DNA of 64,000 nucleotides from Echinimonas agarilytica (lineage in GTDB: Bacteria > Pseudomonadota > Gammaproteobacteria > Enterobacterales > Neiellaceae): positions 1 through 64,000 of the forward strand of contig NZ_JAMQGP010000002.1 of NCBI RefSeq assembly GCF_023703465.1, read 5' to 3'. Position 1 is the first letter of the stretch, and the number at the start of each line of letters is the position of its first letter. A program made the position numbers and the translations under genes. Below are positions 25,784 to 35,128 of the stretch, piece after piece. The notes under the pieces were generated by a model. That model was not told the DNA's origin, did not search any database, and saw only the letters and a program-made list of their open reading frames with translations.

Positions 25784-27031
25784 ATGTTACTCAGATTTAC
25801 ACTTCTAATCCTCTTACTTCCTTTATTCCAAGGCTGTTCAAGCATCGCTCGCGGCATTACAGAAGCTGTACTGGAGCAAGACAATGTTGAGTACCAACGC
25901 AAGTGTCAAGTGTTTGGACGACCTTTTGAAGGGCTTGAGAAGGCTTGGTCAAACCAACAACCTGATGAAATCCGTGAGTTACGATTGCTGGTGGTTCATG
26001 GCGCAGGTAATTATCGCAGTGGTTATGCTGATGCGATGAATTATTCTATCGCAGAGCGGCTTGGTTTAACGCGAGTCGATGCGAGGCCGTTGAGCATTGA
26101 TTTACCTCAGGGAAAAAGCCTCGGGGTTGAATATCCATCGGCTAAAGTCGCAGTGACTCGTTTTCGTAATGCGCAAAATAATCGGCAACTGTTGGTCTTT
26201 GAATTGAGCTATGTTGATATTACTCGCCAAGATAAGATGCAATTGGCATTTGATGAATCGTCAGCCATGACAAATCAGCGTGTGGCCGTAAATAAACAAC
26301 TGAAAGAAATGCTGAATATGCATGCTTCCGATCCTATGATTTATTTGGGTCCCACAGGAGACTTAATTCGAGGGGCGGTCAGTCAGACCATGTGCATGAT
26401 GCTGCGTGCAGATTGGAATCAACTGACGTCTCAACAAGCCGTGCCTTGCGATGAAAATTACCAACATAAGCTACCTGATAATACCCACTATGCCATCGTT
26501 ACTCATAGTATGGGGAGTCGAGTTGTAATTGATGTCCTTCAAGACAACGCAGAGACTTCCGTCAATAAAGCATCGTTTGAGCCTCTATTTAAAGAACGAC
26601 GGCTGCCTGTTTTTATGCTGTCGAATCAGTTGCAGTTGATGCAGCTAGGCCGCACAGCTCCCAATGAGTTCCATCAAGAGCGAGATTACTGTTCAGCTCA
26701 TTCGGCTGATTTTGATAAGCGCTTAGTGAGAGATTTAGAACTTATCTCGATTACCGATCCCAATGATATTTTTAGCTACACGGTGCCACAATCATTTGTT
26801 GATGAATTTGTTGATGCTCGATTGTGTCCATCACTTATTAACGTGGTCACTCAGGTTGCGGTTCCTATCAACATTCTGGGAATGACTGAATTGGCAGAAC
26901 CTATGACAGCCCATAAAGGTTACTTTTCAGATACGAAGGTTTTGGATGTGATTGCTTTTGGATTGAATGGCGCATTGTTGAATTCAGAAGGACATGCGAG
27001 CTGCCGATGGAACGATGTGGTTGAAGACTAA
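25784..27031 (+). CDS. Lipoprotein with alpha/beta-hydrolase-like motifs, function unknown
   Basis: The 415-residue protein has a lipoprotein signal peptide with lipobox LFQGC (Cys18). It then shows an oxyanion-hole-like VVHGAGNY at 70-77 and a nucleophile-elbow-like THSMGS with Ser242. The elbow normally reads GxSxG; here the first glycine is replaced by Thr. These features suggest an alpha/beta-hydrolase fold, perhaps an envelope esterase or lipase, but I could not place the catalytic Asp or His with confidence. I do not recognise a named family. It is followed by 262 bases without a gene and then the efflux operon, so it is probably transcribed alone. Confidence 0.6.
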   Translation: MLLRFTLLILLLPLFQGCSSIARGITEAVLEQDNVEYQRKCQVFGRPFEGLEKAWSNQQPDEIRELRLLVVHGAGNYRSGYADAMNYSIAERLGLTRVDARPLSIDLPQGKSLGVEYPSAKVAVTRFRNAQNNRQLLVFELSYVDITRQDKMQLAFDESSAMTNQRVAVNKQLKEMLNMHASDPMIYLGPTGDLIRGAVSQTMCMMLRADWNQLTSQQAVPCDENYQHKLPDNTHYAIVTHSMGSRVVIDVLQDNAETSVNKASFEPLFKERRLPVFMLSNQLQLMQLGRTAPNEFHQERDYCSAHSADFDKRLVRDLELISITDPNDIFSYTVPQSFVDEFVDARLCPSLINVVTQVAVPINILGMTELAEPMTAHKGYFSDTKVLDVIAFGLNGALLNSEGHASCRWNDVVED

Positions 27032-27293
27032 TTGGCAGCACACAAAGGTGTTCTGACGTAGCAGTAAAAAATATTAGAAAATTTAGTGCTATGATGCTGA
27101 AAGCTATCAAGATAGAGCCTAGATTGGCTTATTTTTGAACAGTTTAGCCTTATGAAGTTAGAGAATAGCGAATGCTTTAACAAATCCACACTATATTCAT
27201 AACAAAAAGCACCAATATGAACTAAATTTCTATGGCATATAGAATTTTTTGCATTATTAGCCGTGAATAGATGAAGCGCGAGAGGACCATGGA

Positions 27294-28367
27294 ATGAAAT
27301 ATTGGTTAGCCAGAGTTGGCTGCTTAGTGATGGCGTTAAACTTGTTGGGGTGTAGTGATGACCCGCAAGTCGAAACTAAGGAAATAGTTCGGCCTGTCAA
27401 ACTGTATACAGTTGAACTGGACGATATAGTTGTTCATCAATTTCCTGGAGAAGTGCAAGCCAGTGATCAAGCTGTACTTGCTTTTCGAGTGCCAGGACAA
27501 ATTGCCAAATATCATGTTTTATCGGGTGAGCAAGTTGAAGCGGGTCAGTTGTTAGTTGAGTTGGACAATACGACTTACCAGTTAGAGTCTGACAATGCAC
27601 AAGCTGCTTACGAACTTGCGCAAGTCCAACATTCACGTGCTAAGGCCTTAGTGAAAGACTTTTTAATCTCTCAACAAGACTTTGATCAGTCAAAAGCCGA
27701 TCTATTAGTGGCGGAAGCAAATTTAGACAACGCAAAGTCGCAAGTCGATTATTGCCGTCTGTATTCACCGTATAACGGTGTCGTGGCTAATACCTATCAC
27801 GAAAATTTTGAATATGTACAAGCCCAGCTTCCAGTATTGTCTGTGCATACGGATGCCAATGTTGATGTGATTGTGCAAGTTCCAGAACGTGTTTTTGAGA
27901 TCATTTCTCGGACACGTCAAGCCAATAATGACGAGAAAGTCGAAAGCGATATTCAAGTTCAATTTCCTGCTATCCCAACAGAAACATACAAAGCAACGGT
28001 GAAAGAAGTGAGTACGGTCGCTGATCCTGACACTGCATCGTTTGCAGTAACGCTGACACTTCCCGACCCCGGCTCTATTAATTTATATGCAGGGATGTCT
28101 GCAGCTGTGACCGCGTCGCTGGCAACTGGCGATCGGGTGCGGACTCCGAAGTTACCGGAGAACAGCACCTTTGAAGTCGAGGGTAAAGATTATGTTTGGG
28201 TTGTTGATTCTTCCACTCAGCGCATTAGTCAGCGTCAAGTTAGCTTGAACGATGAAGGAGGGCTGGTTTCTGGTCTCAAACATGGTGAGGTTATCGTCGA
28301 AACCGGTACGCAAGAATTAAAAGATGGCCAAGTGGTGAAGCATTGGGTCAAGGAACGAGGGCTATAA
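27294..28367 (+). CDS. RND efflux periplasmic adaptor, first of two (TriA-like)
   Basis: The 357-residue membrane fusion protein is lipid-anchored at Cys20 (lipobox LLGC). It has the lipoyl/barrel-sandwich halves (FRVPGQIAKYHVLSGEQVEAGQLL and YSPYNGVVANTY) around a short alpha hairpin of about 40 residues, then a beta barrel and membrane-proximal domain. It would bridge the RND pump to an outer-membrane channel. A second adaptor gene starts three bases after its stop, followed by one RND gene. This gene set is that of Pseudomonas TriABC, where both adaptors are needed. Confidence 0.88.
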   Translation: MKYWLARVGCLVMALNLLGCSDDPQVETKEIVRPVKLYTVELDDIVVHQFPGEVQASDQAVLAFRVPGQIAKYHVLSGEQVEAGQLLVELDNTTYQLESDNAQAAYELAQVQHSRAKALVKDFLISQQDFDQSKADLLVAEANLDNAKSQVDYCRLYSPYNGVVANTYHENFEYVQAQLPVLSVHTDANVDVIVQVPERVFEIISRTRQANNDEKVESDIQVQFPAIPTETYKATVKEVSTVADPDTASFAVTLTLPDPGSINLYAGMSAAVTASLATGDRVRTPKLPENSTFEVEGKDYVWVVDSSTQRISQRQVSLNDEGGLVSGLKHGEVIVETGTQELKDGQVVKHWVKERGL

Positions 28368-28370
28368 CAC

Positions 28371-29471
28371 ATGAAAAAAGCAATTTTTTGGGGAGCATTG
28401 TGCACCTCTTGTTTAGGCTTAATGGCTTGTTCCGATGCGCCTGAACACGTCGTCAAAGCGCCTTTGGTTGAAGTGATTCAACTGCCCCAACGAAATAATA
28501 GTGATGTCCAAACATTTCCAGCTGTTGTTCGGGCAAAAGATTTAACGCATTTAGGATTCCGAATTTCTGGAGAGATCGCCACGCTTCCGGTTAAAAATGG
28601 TCAGCAAGTGAAACAAGGAGAGGTATTGGCAACCTTGGACGCAACCAATTACACCCTCGCTGTCCAAGATCGCAAGGCCAAAGTTGATTTAAGCAAAGTG
28701 CAAATGGAGCGCTCTAAAGTCATGGTTGCTCAAGGCAATATGGCCAAGAGTATGTATGACGAGCTTGAAGCTCAATATCGTATGGCTCTTGCAGAATATA
28801 ACATTGCAAAGACTAATCTTGCTTATGTAGATTTGGTCGCACCGTTTGACGGCATTATCTCCAAGGTTGTGCTGGAAAATCACGAAACAGTTCAGCCTGG
28901 AGCGAGTGTTGTTGAGATGCATCGCATTGATAAAGTTGAACTGTCCATTGATTTACCAGATTACGTTGTTGCCACCGCTCGCCGATCTGAAGATGAAACT
29001 GAAAACCGTAGTTTGGACATTGATGTGACACTCGATAGCTATCGGGGAGAAACTTTCAAGGCAAAATACATTGAACATACTGCGGAGCAATCTGCAACGG
29101 AGAAAACCTACAAGCTGATCTTAGAGATGCCGCTGCTCACTAACAAACCTGCACTGCAAGGAATGGCGGGCAGTATTGAATTAGATATGAGCCGCTTAAA
29201 CCTTCAGTTTAAAGAAAACTTTCTGGTGCCAGGCGAAGCAGTGTTGGTGCCAGATTCAATTGATCTAACGACTGGAAAACGTGTGCTTTGGCGCTTAAAA
29301 CCAGATAATACCGTAGAGCAGATTAGTGTCATTGTTGGTGGTGTTAAAGGTAAATTGTTAGAAGTCAGTGGTGACTTGACCGAGGGCGATATGATCATCA
29401 CTCGAGGACAAAATTATTTGGTAGATGGGATGCAAGTAATCGTTAAAAAGGAAGGGAGTGACGCATCATGA
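28371..29471 (+). CDS. RND efflux periplasmic adaptor, second of two (TriB-like)
   Basis: The 366-residue protein has the same domain order as the preceding adaptor, with its own lipobox (LMAC, Cys20), the lipoyl halves around FRISGEIATLPVKNGQQVKQGEVL and VDLVAPFDGIISKV, and a short hairpin. The two adaptors are clearly different proteins and not a recent duplication. Its stop overlaps the start of the RND gene by four bases (ATGA), so all three genes are probably translated together. Confidence 0.88.
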   Translation: MKKAIFWGALCTSCLGLMACSDAPEHVVKAPLVEVIQLPQRNNSDVQTFPAVVRAKDLTHLGFRISGEIATLPVKNGQQVKQGEVLATLDATNYTLAVQDRKAKVDLSKVQMERSKVMVAQGNMAKSMYDELEAQYRMALAEYNIAKTNLAYVDLVAPFDGIISKVVLENHETVQPGASVVEMHRIDKVELSIDLPDYVVATARRSEDETENRSLDIDVTLDSYRGETFKAKYIEHTAEQSATEKTYKLILEMPLLTNKPALQGMAGSIELDMSRLNLQFKENFLVPGEAVLVPDSIDLTTGKRVLWRLKPDNTVEQISVIVGGVKGKLLEVSGDLTEGDMIITRGQNYLVDGMQVIVKKEGSDAS

Positions 29472-32400
29472 GTGTAGCTGAGTACTTTGTTAAGAATAAA
29501 GTTATCAGCTGGATGTTTACGATCATCCTTCTGGTAGGCGGTGCGGTTTCATACACAGAGTTAGGACGTTTAGAAGATCCTAAATTTACCATTAAAGATG
29601 CGTTGGTTCTGACAGCATATCCCGGGGCAACACCACTACAAGTAGAGGAGGAAGTCTCTTATCCAATTGAAAAAGAGATTTTGACGCTGCCTTATGTGGA
29701 CGAGATTAAATCTATTAACAGCCGAGGTTTGTCACAAATCACTGTGACCATGAAAAATACCTACGGCCCCGACGATTTGCCACAAATTTGGGATGAACTC
29801 CGTCGCAAGGTGAACGACCTCAAACCGAATTTACCGCCAGGTGTTGGTGAGCCCAATATCATTGATGATTTCGGTGATGTATATGGTGTGATGCTAGCTA
29901 TTACAGGTAAGGGGTACAGCTACAAAGATCTGATGGATTATGTTGATTTCATCAAGCGTGAAATTGAACTGATTCCGGGGGTCGCTAAGGTTGCGATTGC
30001 CGGTGCGCAGCAGGAACAAGTCTTTATTGAAATGTCGCTCAACAAGTTAGCCGCATTGGGACTCAATCCTAACAATGTGTATAACATGCTCACTACCCAA
30101 AATACGGTACAACCGGCCGGAGCACTTCGTATTGGCGATGAATACATTCGCTTTCATCCCACCGGAGAATTTAAGTCCGTTAAAGAACTTGAAGATCTTA
30201 TTATTACATCTGAAGGTTCAAGCAAACTGATTTACTTGAAAGACGTTGCTACGGTCACAAAAGGGTATCAAGAAGTTCCAACCAACATCATCAATTTTGA
30301 TGGTGCAGAAGCGATTAATATTGGTGTCTCTTTTGCTGATGGTGTCAACGTTGTTGAAATCGGTAAAGCCATGGATGCTCGGTTAGCTGAATTGGATCAA
30401 TTCCGCCCAGCGGGGATTGAAGTTGGTACCATTTACAATCAACCGAAAGAAGTGGACAAATCAGTTGCAGCCTTTGCATTGAATTTGTTGGAAGCCGTAG
30501 CCATTGTTGTTGTGGTTCTTCTGGTATTCATGGGGTTGCGATCTGGTTTACTTATTGGTTTGATTCTTTTCCTCACCGTGATGGGTACTTTCTTGGTGAT
30601 GAAGTGGTTTGCGATTGACCTCCAACGTATTTCATTGGGGGCGCTGATTATTGCTCTAGGGATGCTGGTGGATAATGCCATTGTGGTGGTCGAAGGCATA
30701 TTGATAGGGCAAAAACGGGGAATGACCAAACTCGAGGCTGCCAAAGATATTGTTGGACAAACGATTTGGCCATTGTTTGGTGCAACGATTATTGCAATTG
30801 CCGCGTTCGCACCTATTGGCTTGTCTCCCGACAGTACCGGTGAATTTGCAGGAAGTTTATTCTGGGTTCTATTAATCTCTCTATTTTTGAGCTGGATTAC
30901 TGCAATTACATTGACACCTTTCTTTGCTCATATGTTTTTTGATGAGACAGAAAAGAGCGAAAAAACCAGTGATGAGGAAGACGACCCCTATAAAGGAGCG
31001 ATCTTTGTTTTCTATAAAGGCTTTTTAGACTTATGCATGCGCTTCAGAGGCCTTACCGTTGCTTTAGTTGTTGGTGCTTTCATGTTGTCTATTTGGGGGT
31101 ATGGGTTTGTAAAGCAATCGTTCTTCCCCCCTTCAACAACTCCCATTTTCCTCATTGATTTATGGTTGCCTGAAGGTTCTGACATTCGCTATACACAAGA
31201 AGTGACGGGTGAAGTGGAAGAATGGGTGTTACAACAAGAGTCAGTTCAAAATGTAACAGCAACCATTGGGCAAGGCGCACAACGATTCATGCTGACCTAC
31301 GAAGGTGAGCGCGCTTATGCAGCATATGCTCAATTGCTAGTTCGTGTGGAAGATTTTGAAGCAGTCATGCCAATGATGACTAAGTCACAGCAAATGCTGG
31401 ATGCTGAGTATCCGTTTGTGATGACTAAGTTTAAGCGACTCGAGATTGGCCCATCACCGTCTGCTAAAGTTGAAGCGAAGTTCATCGGACCCGATCCGGA
31501 TGTCTTGCGACATCTTGCCCAAAGCGCAATGGATGTCTTTTACAATGCCGGCGGAACGGTCAATGTTCGTCACGATTGGCGAGAACGCACCAAAATATTG
31601 GAGCCTCAGTTCAATGAAATACAGGCGCGACGATTAGGCATTACTAAGGCTGATGTTGATGATGCGCTACAAATGAATTTGTCGGGCCTTAACATTGGTT
31701 TGTATCGTGAAGGTACTTCATTGCTTCCAATCGTTGCTCGTTTGCCTAAGGAAGAGCGAGCACAAGCACTCGAAGGTATTCGTTTGTGGTCACCAGTGGC
31801 TCAGCAAATGATTCCATTGCGACAAGTGGTTGATGGTTACAAAGTAATTTGGGAAGACCCGATTATTCAACGTGAAGATCGCAAGCGGATGATCACAGTG
31901 ATGATGGATCCGAACTTTAGCTCAGGTGAAACAGCCACAACGCTTCGCAATCGTGTGATTGACGATATCGAAGCGATTGAGCTACCATCGGGTTATGTGT
32001 TGGACTGGGGAGGCGAGTATTCCGACTCTAAAGATGCTCAAGAAGCGTTGTTTGCCACGTTGCCAATGGGTTACTTATTTATGTTCTTAATCACTGTGTT
32101 TTTGTTTAATGCAGTGAAAAAACCATTAGTGATTTGGGCCTGTGTGCCTCTTGCGATGATCGGTATTGTGAGCGGCCTTCTAATCCTAGGTAAACCATTC
32201 GGCTTTATGGCCCTATTGGGCATGTTAAGTCTATCGGGTATGTTGGTGAAGAACGGTATTGTATTGCTAGATCAAATCAACATTGAGATGGCTTCGGGCA
32301 AAGAACCCTACAAAGCTGTATTTGACTCAGCAGTGAGTCGTGTTCGCCCTGTATGTATGGCCGCAATTACAACCATTCTAGGTATGCTTCCTTTGCTGAT

Positions 32401-32548
32401 CGATGCCTTCTTCGAGTCTATGGCTGCCGTTGTGATGTTTGGTTTGGGAGTGGCAACGATACTCACCTTGATTATCGTTCCTGTGTTGTTCTGTATGTTC
32501 CATGGTGTTAAATACCGGCCACTGGCAGATATTGAAGGCAAAGACTAA
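29468..32548 (+). CDS. RND efflux permease (TriC-like)
   Basis: The 1026-residue inner-membrane proton-driven exporter has the standard RND layout of 12 helices and two large periplasmic loops. In TM4 the proton-relay pair that is Asp-Asp in AcrB reads Asp402-Asn403 (GMLVDNAIVVVE), and a conserved lysine is present in TM10 (GMLVKNGIVLL). This suits the TriC-type branch rather than AcrB proper. It would export a hydrophobic toxicant or metabolite, with the two adaptors and an outer-membrane TolC-type channel encoded elsewhere. No regulator gene is adjacent. A strong terminator follows. Confidence 0.9.
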   Translation: MSVAEYFVKNKVISWMFTIILLVGGAVSYTELGRLEDPKFTIKDALVLTAYPGATPLQVEEEVSYPIEKEILTLPYVDEIKSINSRGLSQITVTMKNTYGPDDLPQIWDELRRKVNDLKPNLPPGVGEPNIIDDFGDVYGVMLAITGKGYSYKDLMDYVDFIKREIELIPGVAKVAIAGAQQEQVFIEMSLNKLAALGLNPNNVYNMLTTQNTVQPAGALRIGDEYIRFHPTGEFKSVKELEDLIITSEGSSKLIYLKDVATVTKGYQEVPTNIINFDGAEAINIGVSFADGVNVVEIGKAMDARLAELDQFRPAGIEVGTIYNQPKEVDKSVAAFALNLLEAVAIVVVVLLVFMGLRSGLLIGLILFLTVMGTFLVMKWFAIDLQRISLGALIIALGMLVDNAIVVVEGILIGQKRGMTKLEAAKDIVGQTIWPLFGATIIAIAAFAPIGLSPDSTGEFAGSLFWVLLISLFLSWITAITLTPFFAHMFFDETEKSEKTSDEEDDPYKGAIFVFYKGFLDLCMRFRGLTVALVVGAFMLSIWGYGFVKQSFFPPSTTPIFLIDLWLPEGSDIRYTQEVTGEVEEWVLQQESVQNVTATIGQGAQRFMLTYEGERAYAAYAQLLVRVEDFEAVMPMMTKSQQMLDAEYPFVMTKFKRLEIGPSPSAKVEAKFIGPDPDVLRHLAQSAMDVFYNAGGTVNVRHDWRERTKILEPQFNEIQARRLGITKADVDDALQMNLSGLNIGLYREGTSLLPIVARLPKEERAQALEGIRLWSPVAQQMIPLRQVVDGYKVIWEDPIIQREDRKRMITVMMDPNFSSGETATTLRNRVIDDIEAIELPSGYVLDWGGEYSDSKDAQEALFATLPMGYLFMFLITVFLFNAVKKPLVIWACVPLAMIGIVSGLLILGKPFGFMALLGMLSLSGMLVKNGIVLLDQINIEMASGKEPYKAVFDSAVSRVRPVCMAAITTILGMLPLLIDAFFESMAAVVMFGLGVATILTLIIVPVLFCMFHGVKYRPLADIEGKD

Positions 32549-32562
32549 TCGTGACTGTTTGT

Positions 32563-32589
32563 AAAAAAGGCGCCTACGGCGCCTTTTTT
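32563..32589 (+). terminator. Terminator of the RND operon
   Basis: A perfect 12-bp inverted repeat (AAAAAAGGCGCC and GGCGCCTTTTTT) around a three-base loop lies 14 bases after the RND stop codon. Confidence 0.95.
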
Positions 32590-32662
32590 ATGAGTTGCTC
32601 TGTGACTGATATTGGGTTGAATTGAGTGTGACATCAATTGGACCGGTATATTTTTACCCCTT

Positions 32663-33715
32663 ATGAAAATAAAAGCGAAAGAAAAAAGATTACTGAAAAG
32701 GGCATTAAGCGAGTGGGCTGAATCTGAGTTCCTGTCGGAACAACAGCGTGATCAGTGCGAAAAGTCCATCGAAGTAGCGGGCTTTGACTGGCATCGATTT
32801 GCTCAATACATGCTCTGGGCAGCCTTACTGTCATTGGCTATATCCTTGGTATCGTTGGTGCTTGATGATTGGCTTATGGCTCTGATTAAACGCATTTTCA
32901 ATGCAACCGAACTGTCGAAGGCAGCGGTCTCGGGTGGATTTGGTTTGAGCTTGTTGATGGGGGCAAAATACTTTGCCAAGCTATCTCCTCGGCAGCGCCT
33001 CACATTTGAAACACTTATCGTCATTTCTGCCATGTTTCTTAGTACTTCAGCCTACTTTGGCATACAGAGCTTTTATGGTGAATTGATGATAAGGCCATAC
33101 GTGTTGCTGCTCGTCTTGTTATACGCAGCCATGTCGTATGTGTTTGGCTCTCAAATTTTGTGGAGTACTACATTAGTCATGTTGACGGTTCTATTTGCGT
33201 TGAATCTATCTGATGTTGAACGTGGCTTTTTACCTTCATTTGCAACGTCTGTAGCTTTGCGATTAGTGCTTCTAGGCGGTTTAGTTACAGTGTTATCGTT
33301 CTGGCAAACATCCCATCGTACCCTGGGTTTTCAATTGATTTCTCGCCACTTTTCGGCCGTGTTGGCTTTAGTCGCGCTTTGGGTAATGTCGTTCACAGGA
33401 CTTTCTGAGGACACCTCTCTTTTTGGCACTTTAGAGCTCTGGCCTTGGTGGGTCGTAGCGGTAGGTGTTGCATTTATGGTTCTGGTCGCAGGCCTAAAGT
33501 GCCATGACTCTGTACTGAGTCAGGTGGGTATCTTATTTGTGTTATTGAATATCTATACACGATTTATTGAGTTAGCTTGGTTTCACTGGAGTAAAACGGT
33601 GTTCTTTGCCGTGTTGGGCTTAAGTCTGTGGGCGATAGGTCACTTTTCAGAGCGCCTGTGGCTGATCCAATCTAAACCAAAGGCGCGGGCAGAAACAACG
33701 AACGGAAGGCCTTAG
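32663..33715 (+). CDS. DUF2157-like polytopic membrane protein
   Basis: The 350-residue protein has a soluble N-terminal region (residues about 1-45, ending in the Glu-rich EWAESEFLSEQQRDQ stretch typical of DUF2157) and then about ten hydrophobic segments. No catalytic motif is visible and the family has no known function. Its last four bases overlap the convergent pheA gene. A possible alternative name is DUF4401-like, since the C-terminal helices resemble that family. The call rests on topology and the N-terminal motif. Confidence 0.6.
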   Translation: MKIKAKEKRLLKRALSEWAESEFLSEQQRDQCEKSIEVAGFDWHRFAQYMLWAALLSLAISLVSLVLDDWLMALIKRIFNATELSKAAVSGGFGLSLLMGAKYFAKLSPRQRLTFETLIVISAMFLSTSAYFGIQSFYGELMIRPYVLLLVLLYAAMSYVFGSQILWSTTLVMLTVLFALNLSDVERGFLPSFATSVALRLVLLGGLVTVLSFWQTSHRTLGFQLISRHFSAVLALVALWVMSFTGLSEDTSLFGTLELWPWWVVAVGVAFMVLVAGLKCHDSVLSQVGILFVLLNIYTRFIELAWFHWSKTVFFAVLGLSLWAIGHFSERLWLIQSKPKARAETTNGRP

Positions 33716-34881
33716 CTGTCAACCGTGGGGTTAGTTGGTTTAATATCATCACTCGGATAACAGCCTAAAATTTTGATAAATGTGGTGATTTCACCAAGAT
33801 TTTTCAGTGCATTTCTCATGTTGTCGCTGTCAACGTTGCTTTCTACATCGACATAAAACATCTCTTCCCATGGGTTTCCGGGAATAGGGCGCGATTCGAG
33901 TTTGCACATATTAATTTTGTTTTGCTTTAAAATGAGCAAGGCATCTACCAGAGAACCTGGACGTTGCTTCACCGACATAATAAACGTAGTTTTCGCAGGA
34001 ATTTGAGCTGCCACATCAATAGGTTTTCTCGCGACAACAATGAAGCGGCTGTAGTTTTGTTTTTGATTGGCAATGCCGGTTTGGATGGGGGTAAGGCCAT
34101 ACAAACGCCCCCCCTCTGAATTACCAATGGCTGCAACATCATCGCGTTGAAGTTGCGAGACGATCTCTAATGCATTGGCAGAGCTATCTGCTTGTTCTAT
34201 TTTGATATCGTTCAACGTACTGAGGTATTCACTGCATTGAGCGACAGGCTGAAAATGCGAGTAGATTGTTTTAATTTTGTGTTCTTCAGTGTCCGTTGCC
34301 ACGAGTAAGCAATGCTCAACAGGCACTGATAACTCACCTACAATATGCAAACTGGTGTGTTGGAGAATGTCATACACCTCATTAATACCGCCTGAAGATG
34401 TGTTCTCTATGGGGAGTAATGCGTAATCGGCTCTGCCACTTTCAACCGTATTTATAATTTCTTTAAAGCTTGCACAGCCATGCTCAATGACTTCTTCGGC
34501 TCGTCTTGCAAAATACTTTTGAGCAGCTAAGTGAGAGTAGGAACCTTGTTGCCCCAAGAATGCCACGCGTACTTTATGTGCCACAGTTTCAGGGTTGATG
34601 TGGTTTTGCAAATAAGCTTGCTGTAGCAAAACAGAATCTTCAATGATGCTATGGAAGACTTGGGTGACATATAGCGCATCAAGATTGAGTGCTTTGCCTT
34701 GCTCGATGAGCTTGACCAAGAGTTGTTGCTCACGTTCGGTATCACGCACGGGCTTGGTCGTTGCAAGTTTGCTTTGTGCAACATTAATACTGAGCTTGCG
34801 GCGTTTAGAGAGTAACTCTAGGAGCTGACTATCAGTTGAAGATATGTCGATTCTTACTTGATTAAGGTCTGGCGAAGACAT
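33712..34881 (-). CDS. pheA: Bifunctional chorismate mutase / prephenate dehydratase
   Basis: PheA converts chorismate to prephenate and then phenylpyruvate in phenylalanine synthesis. The 389-residue protein has an N-terminal AroQ-type chorismate mutase (about 1-90) and a dehydratase domain (starting VRVAFLGQQGSYSH, with the loop LLPIENTSSGGINEVYD). A C-terminal ACT regulatory domain carries the phenylalanine-binding LESRP motif. I chose ATG 34881 because AGAGGGA precedes it; the longer frame would start inside the attenuator. Upstream lie a Phe-rich leader peptide and a terminator, so expression is attenuated by Phe-tRNA supply. raiA lies further upstream, as in E. coli. Confidence 0.95.
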   Translation of the reverse strand: MSSPDLNQVRIDISSTDSQLLELLSKRRKLSINVAQSKLATTKPVRDTEREQQLLVKLIEQGKALNLDALYVTQVFHSIIEDSVLLQQAYLQNHINPETVAHKVRVAFLGQQGSYSHLAAQKYFARRAEEVIEHGCASFKEIINTVESGRADYALLPIENTSSGGINEVYDILQHTSLHIVGELSVPVEHCLLVATDTEEHKIKTIYSHFQPVAQCSEYLSTLNDIKIEQADSSANALEIVSQLQRDDVAAIGNSEGGRLYGLTPIQTGIANQKQNYSRFIVVARKPIDVAAQIPAKTTFIMSVKQRPGSLVDALLILKQNKINMCKLESRPIPGNPWEEMFYVDVESNVDSDNMRNALKNLGEITTFIKILGCYPSDDIKPTNPTVDS

Positions 34882-34920
34882 CTGATTCCCTCTGTGCCGC
34901 AATCTATTTATACAGCCAAT

Positions 34921-34947
34921 AAAAAAGCCTCCCATGCAAGGGAGGCT
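34921..34947 (-). terminator. pheA attenuator terminator
   Basis: On the minus strand the stem GCCTCCC/GGGAGGC (with an extra A-T pair) is followed by a run of T residues. It lies 30 bases after the leader peptide stop and about 40 bases before the pheA start, the position expected of a transcription attenuator. Confidence 0.9.
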
Positions 34948-34977
34948 CTGATGATTCTTTTTATAACGTAACCAACA

Positions 34978-35040
34978 TCACCGTCCCGACAAAGGGAAGC
35001 TAAAGAAATGCTTAAACGATTGAGGAGGTATTTGTTTCAT
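34978..35040 (-). CDS. pheL: pheA leader peptide
   Basis: A 20-residue peptide containing four Phe within seven residues (F9, F12, F13 and F15 in SFKHFFSFP) ends 30 bases before a terminator hairpin and is followed by pheA. This is the signature of a Phe-tRNA-sensing leader. When charged Phe-tRNA is scarce the ribosome stalls on the Phe codons and the terminator does not form. Its sequence differs from E. coli PheL ([15 protein letters not shown]), but its position and composition match. The start codon lies close to the predicted transcription start. Confidence 0.85.
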   Translation of the reverse strand: MKQIPPQSFKHFFSFPLSGR

Positions 35041-35077
35041 AGCCCCCAATCTAAGGGATTGAGGGCTCGTATGTCAA
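35041..35077 (-). promoter_or_regulatory. pheL-pheA promoter with overlapping inverted repeat
   Basis: On the minus strand a perfect -35 box TTGACA (35072-35077) is followed after 17 bases by TTAGAT (35049-35054). An 11-bp inverted repeat (35041-35051 with 35057-35067, allowing one G-T pair) covers the -10 region and ends at the base before the pheL ATG. It could be an operator, or a hairpin that masks the leader ribosome site. With this promoter the transcript would start within a few bases of the ATG. Confidence 0.6.
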
Positions 35078-35128
35078 CTGAGAGTGCCATGAGAGCCGAG
35101 TTTTATTCGTGCTCTCACTTGACGGGAG

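Noticed and set aside
27232-27252. TGGCATATAG with downstream TTGC resembling a sigma-54 promoter before the RND operon
   Set aside because: The GG and GC elements are 15 bases apart rather than the required 10.
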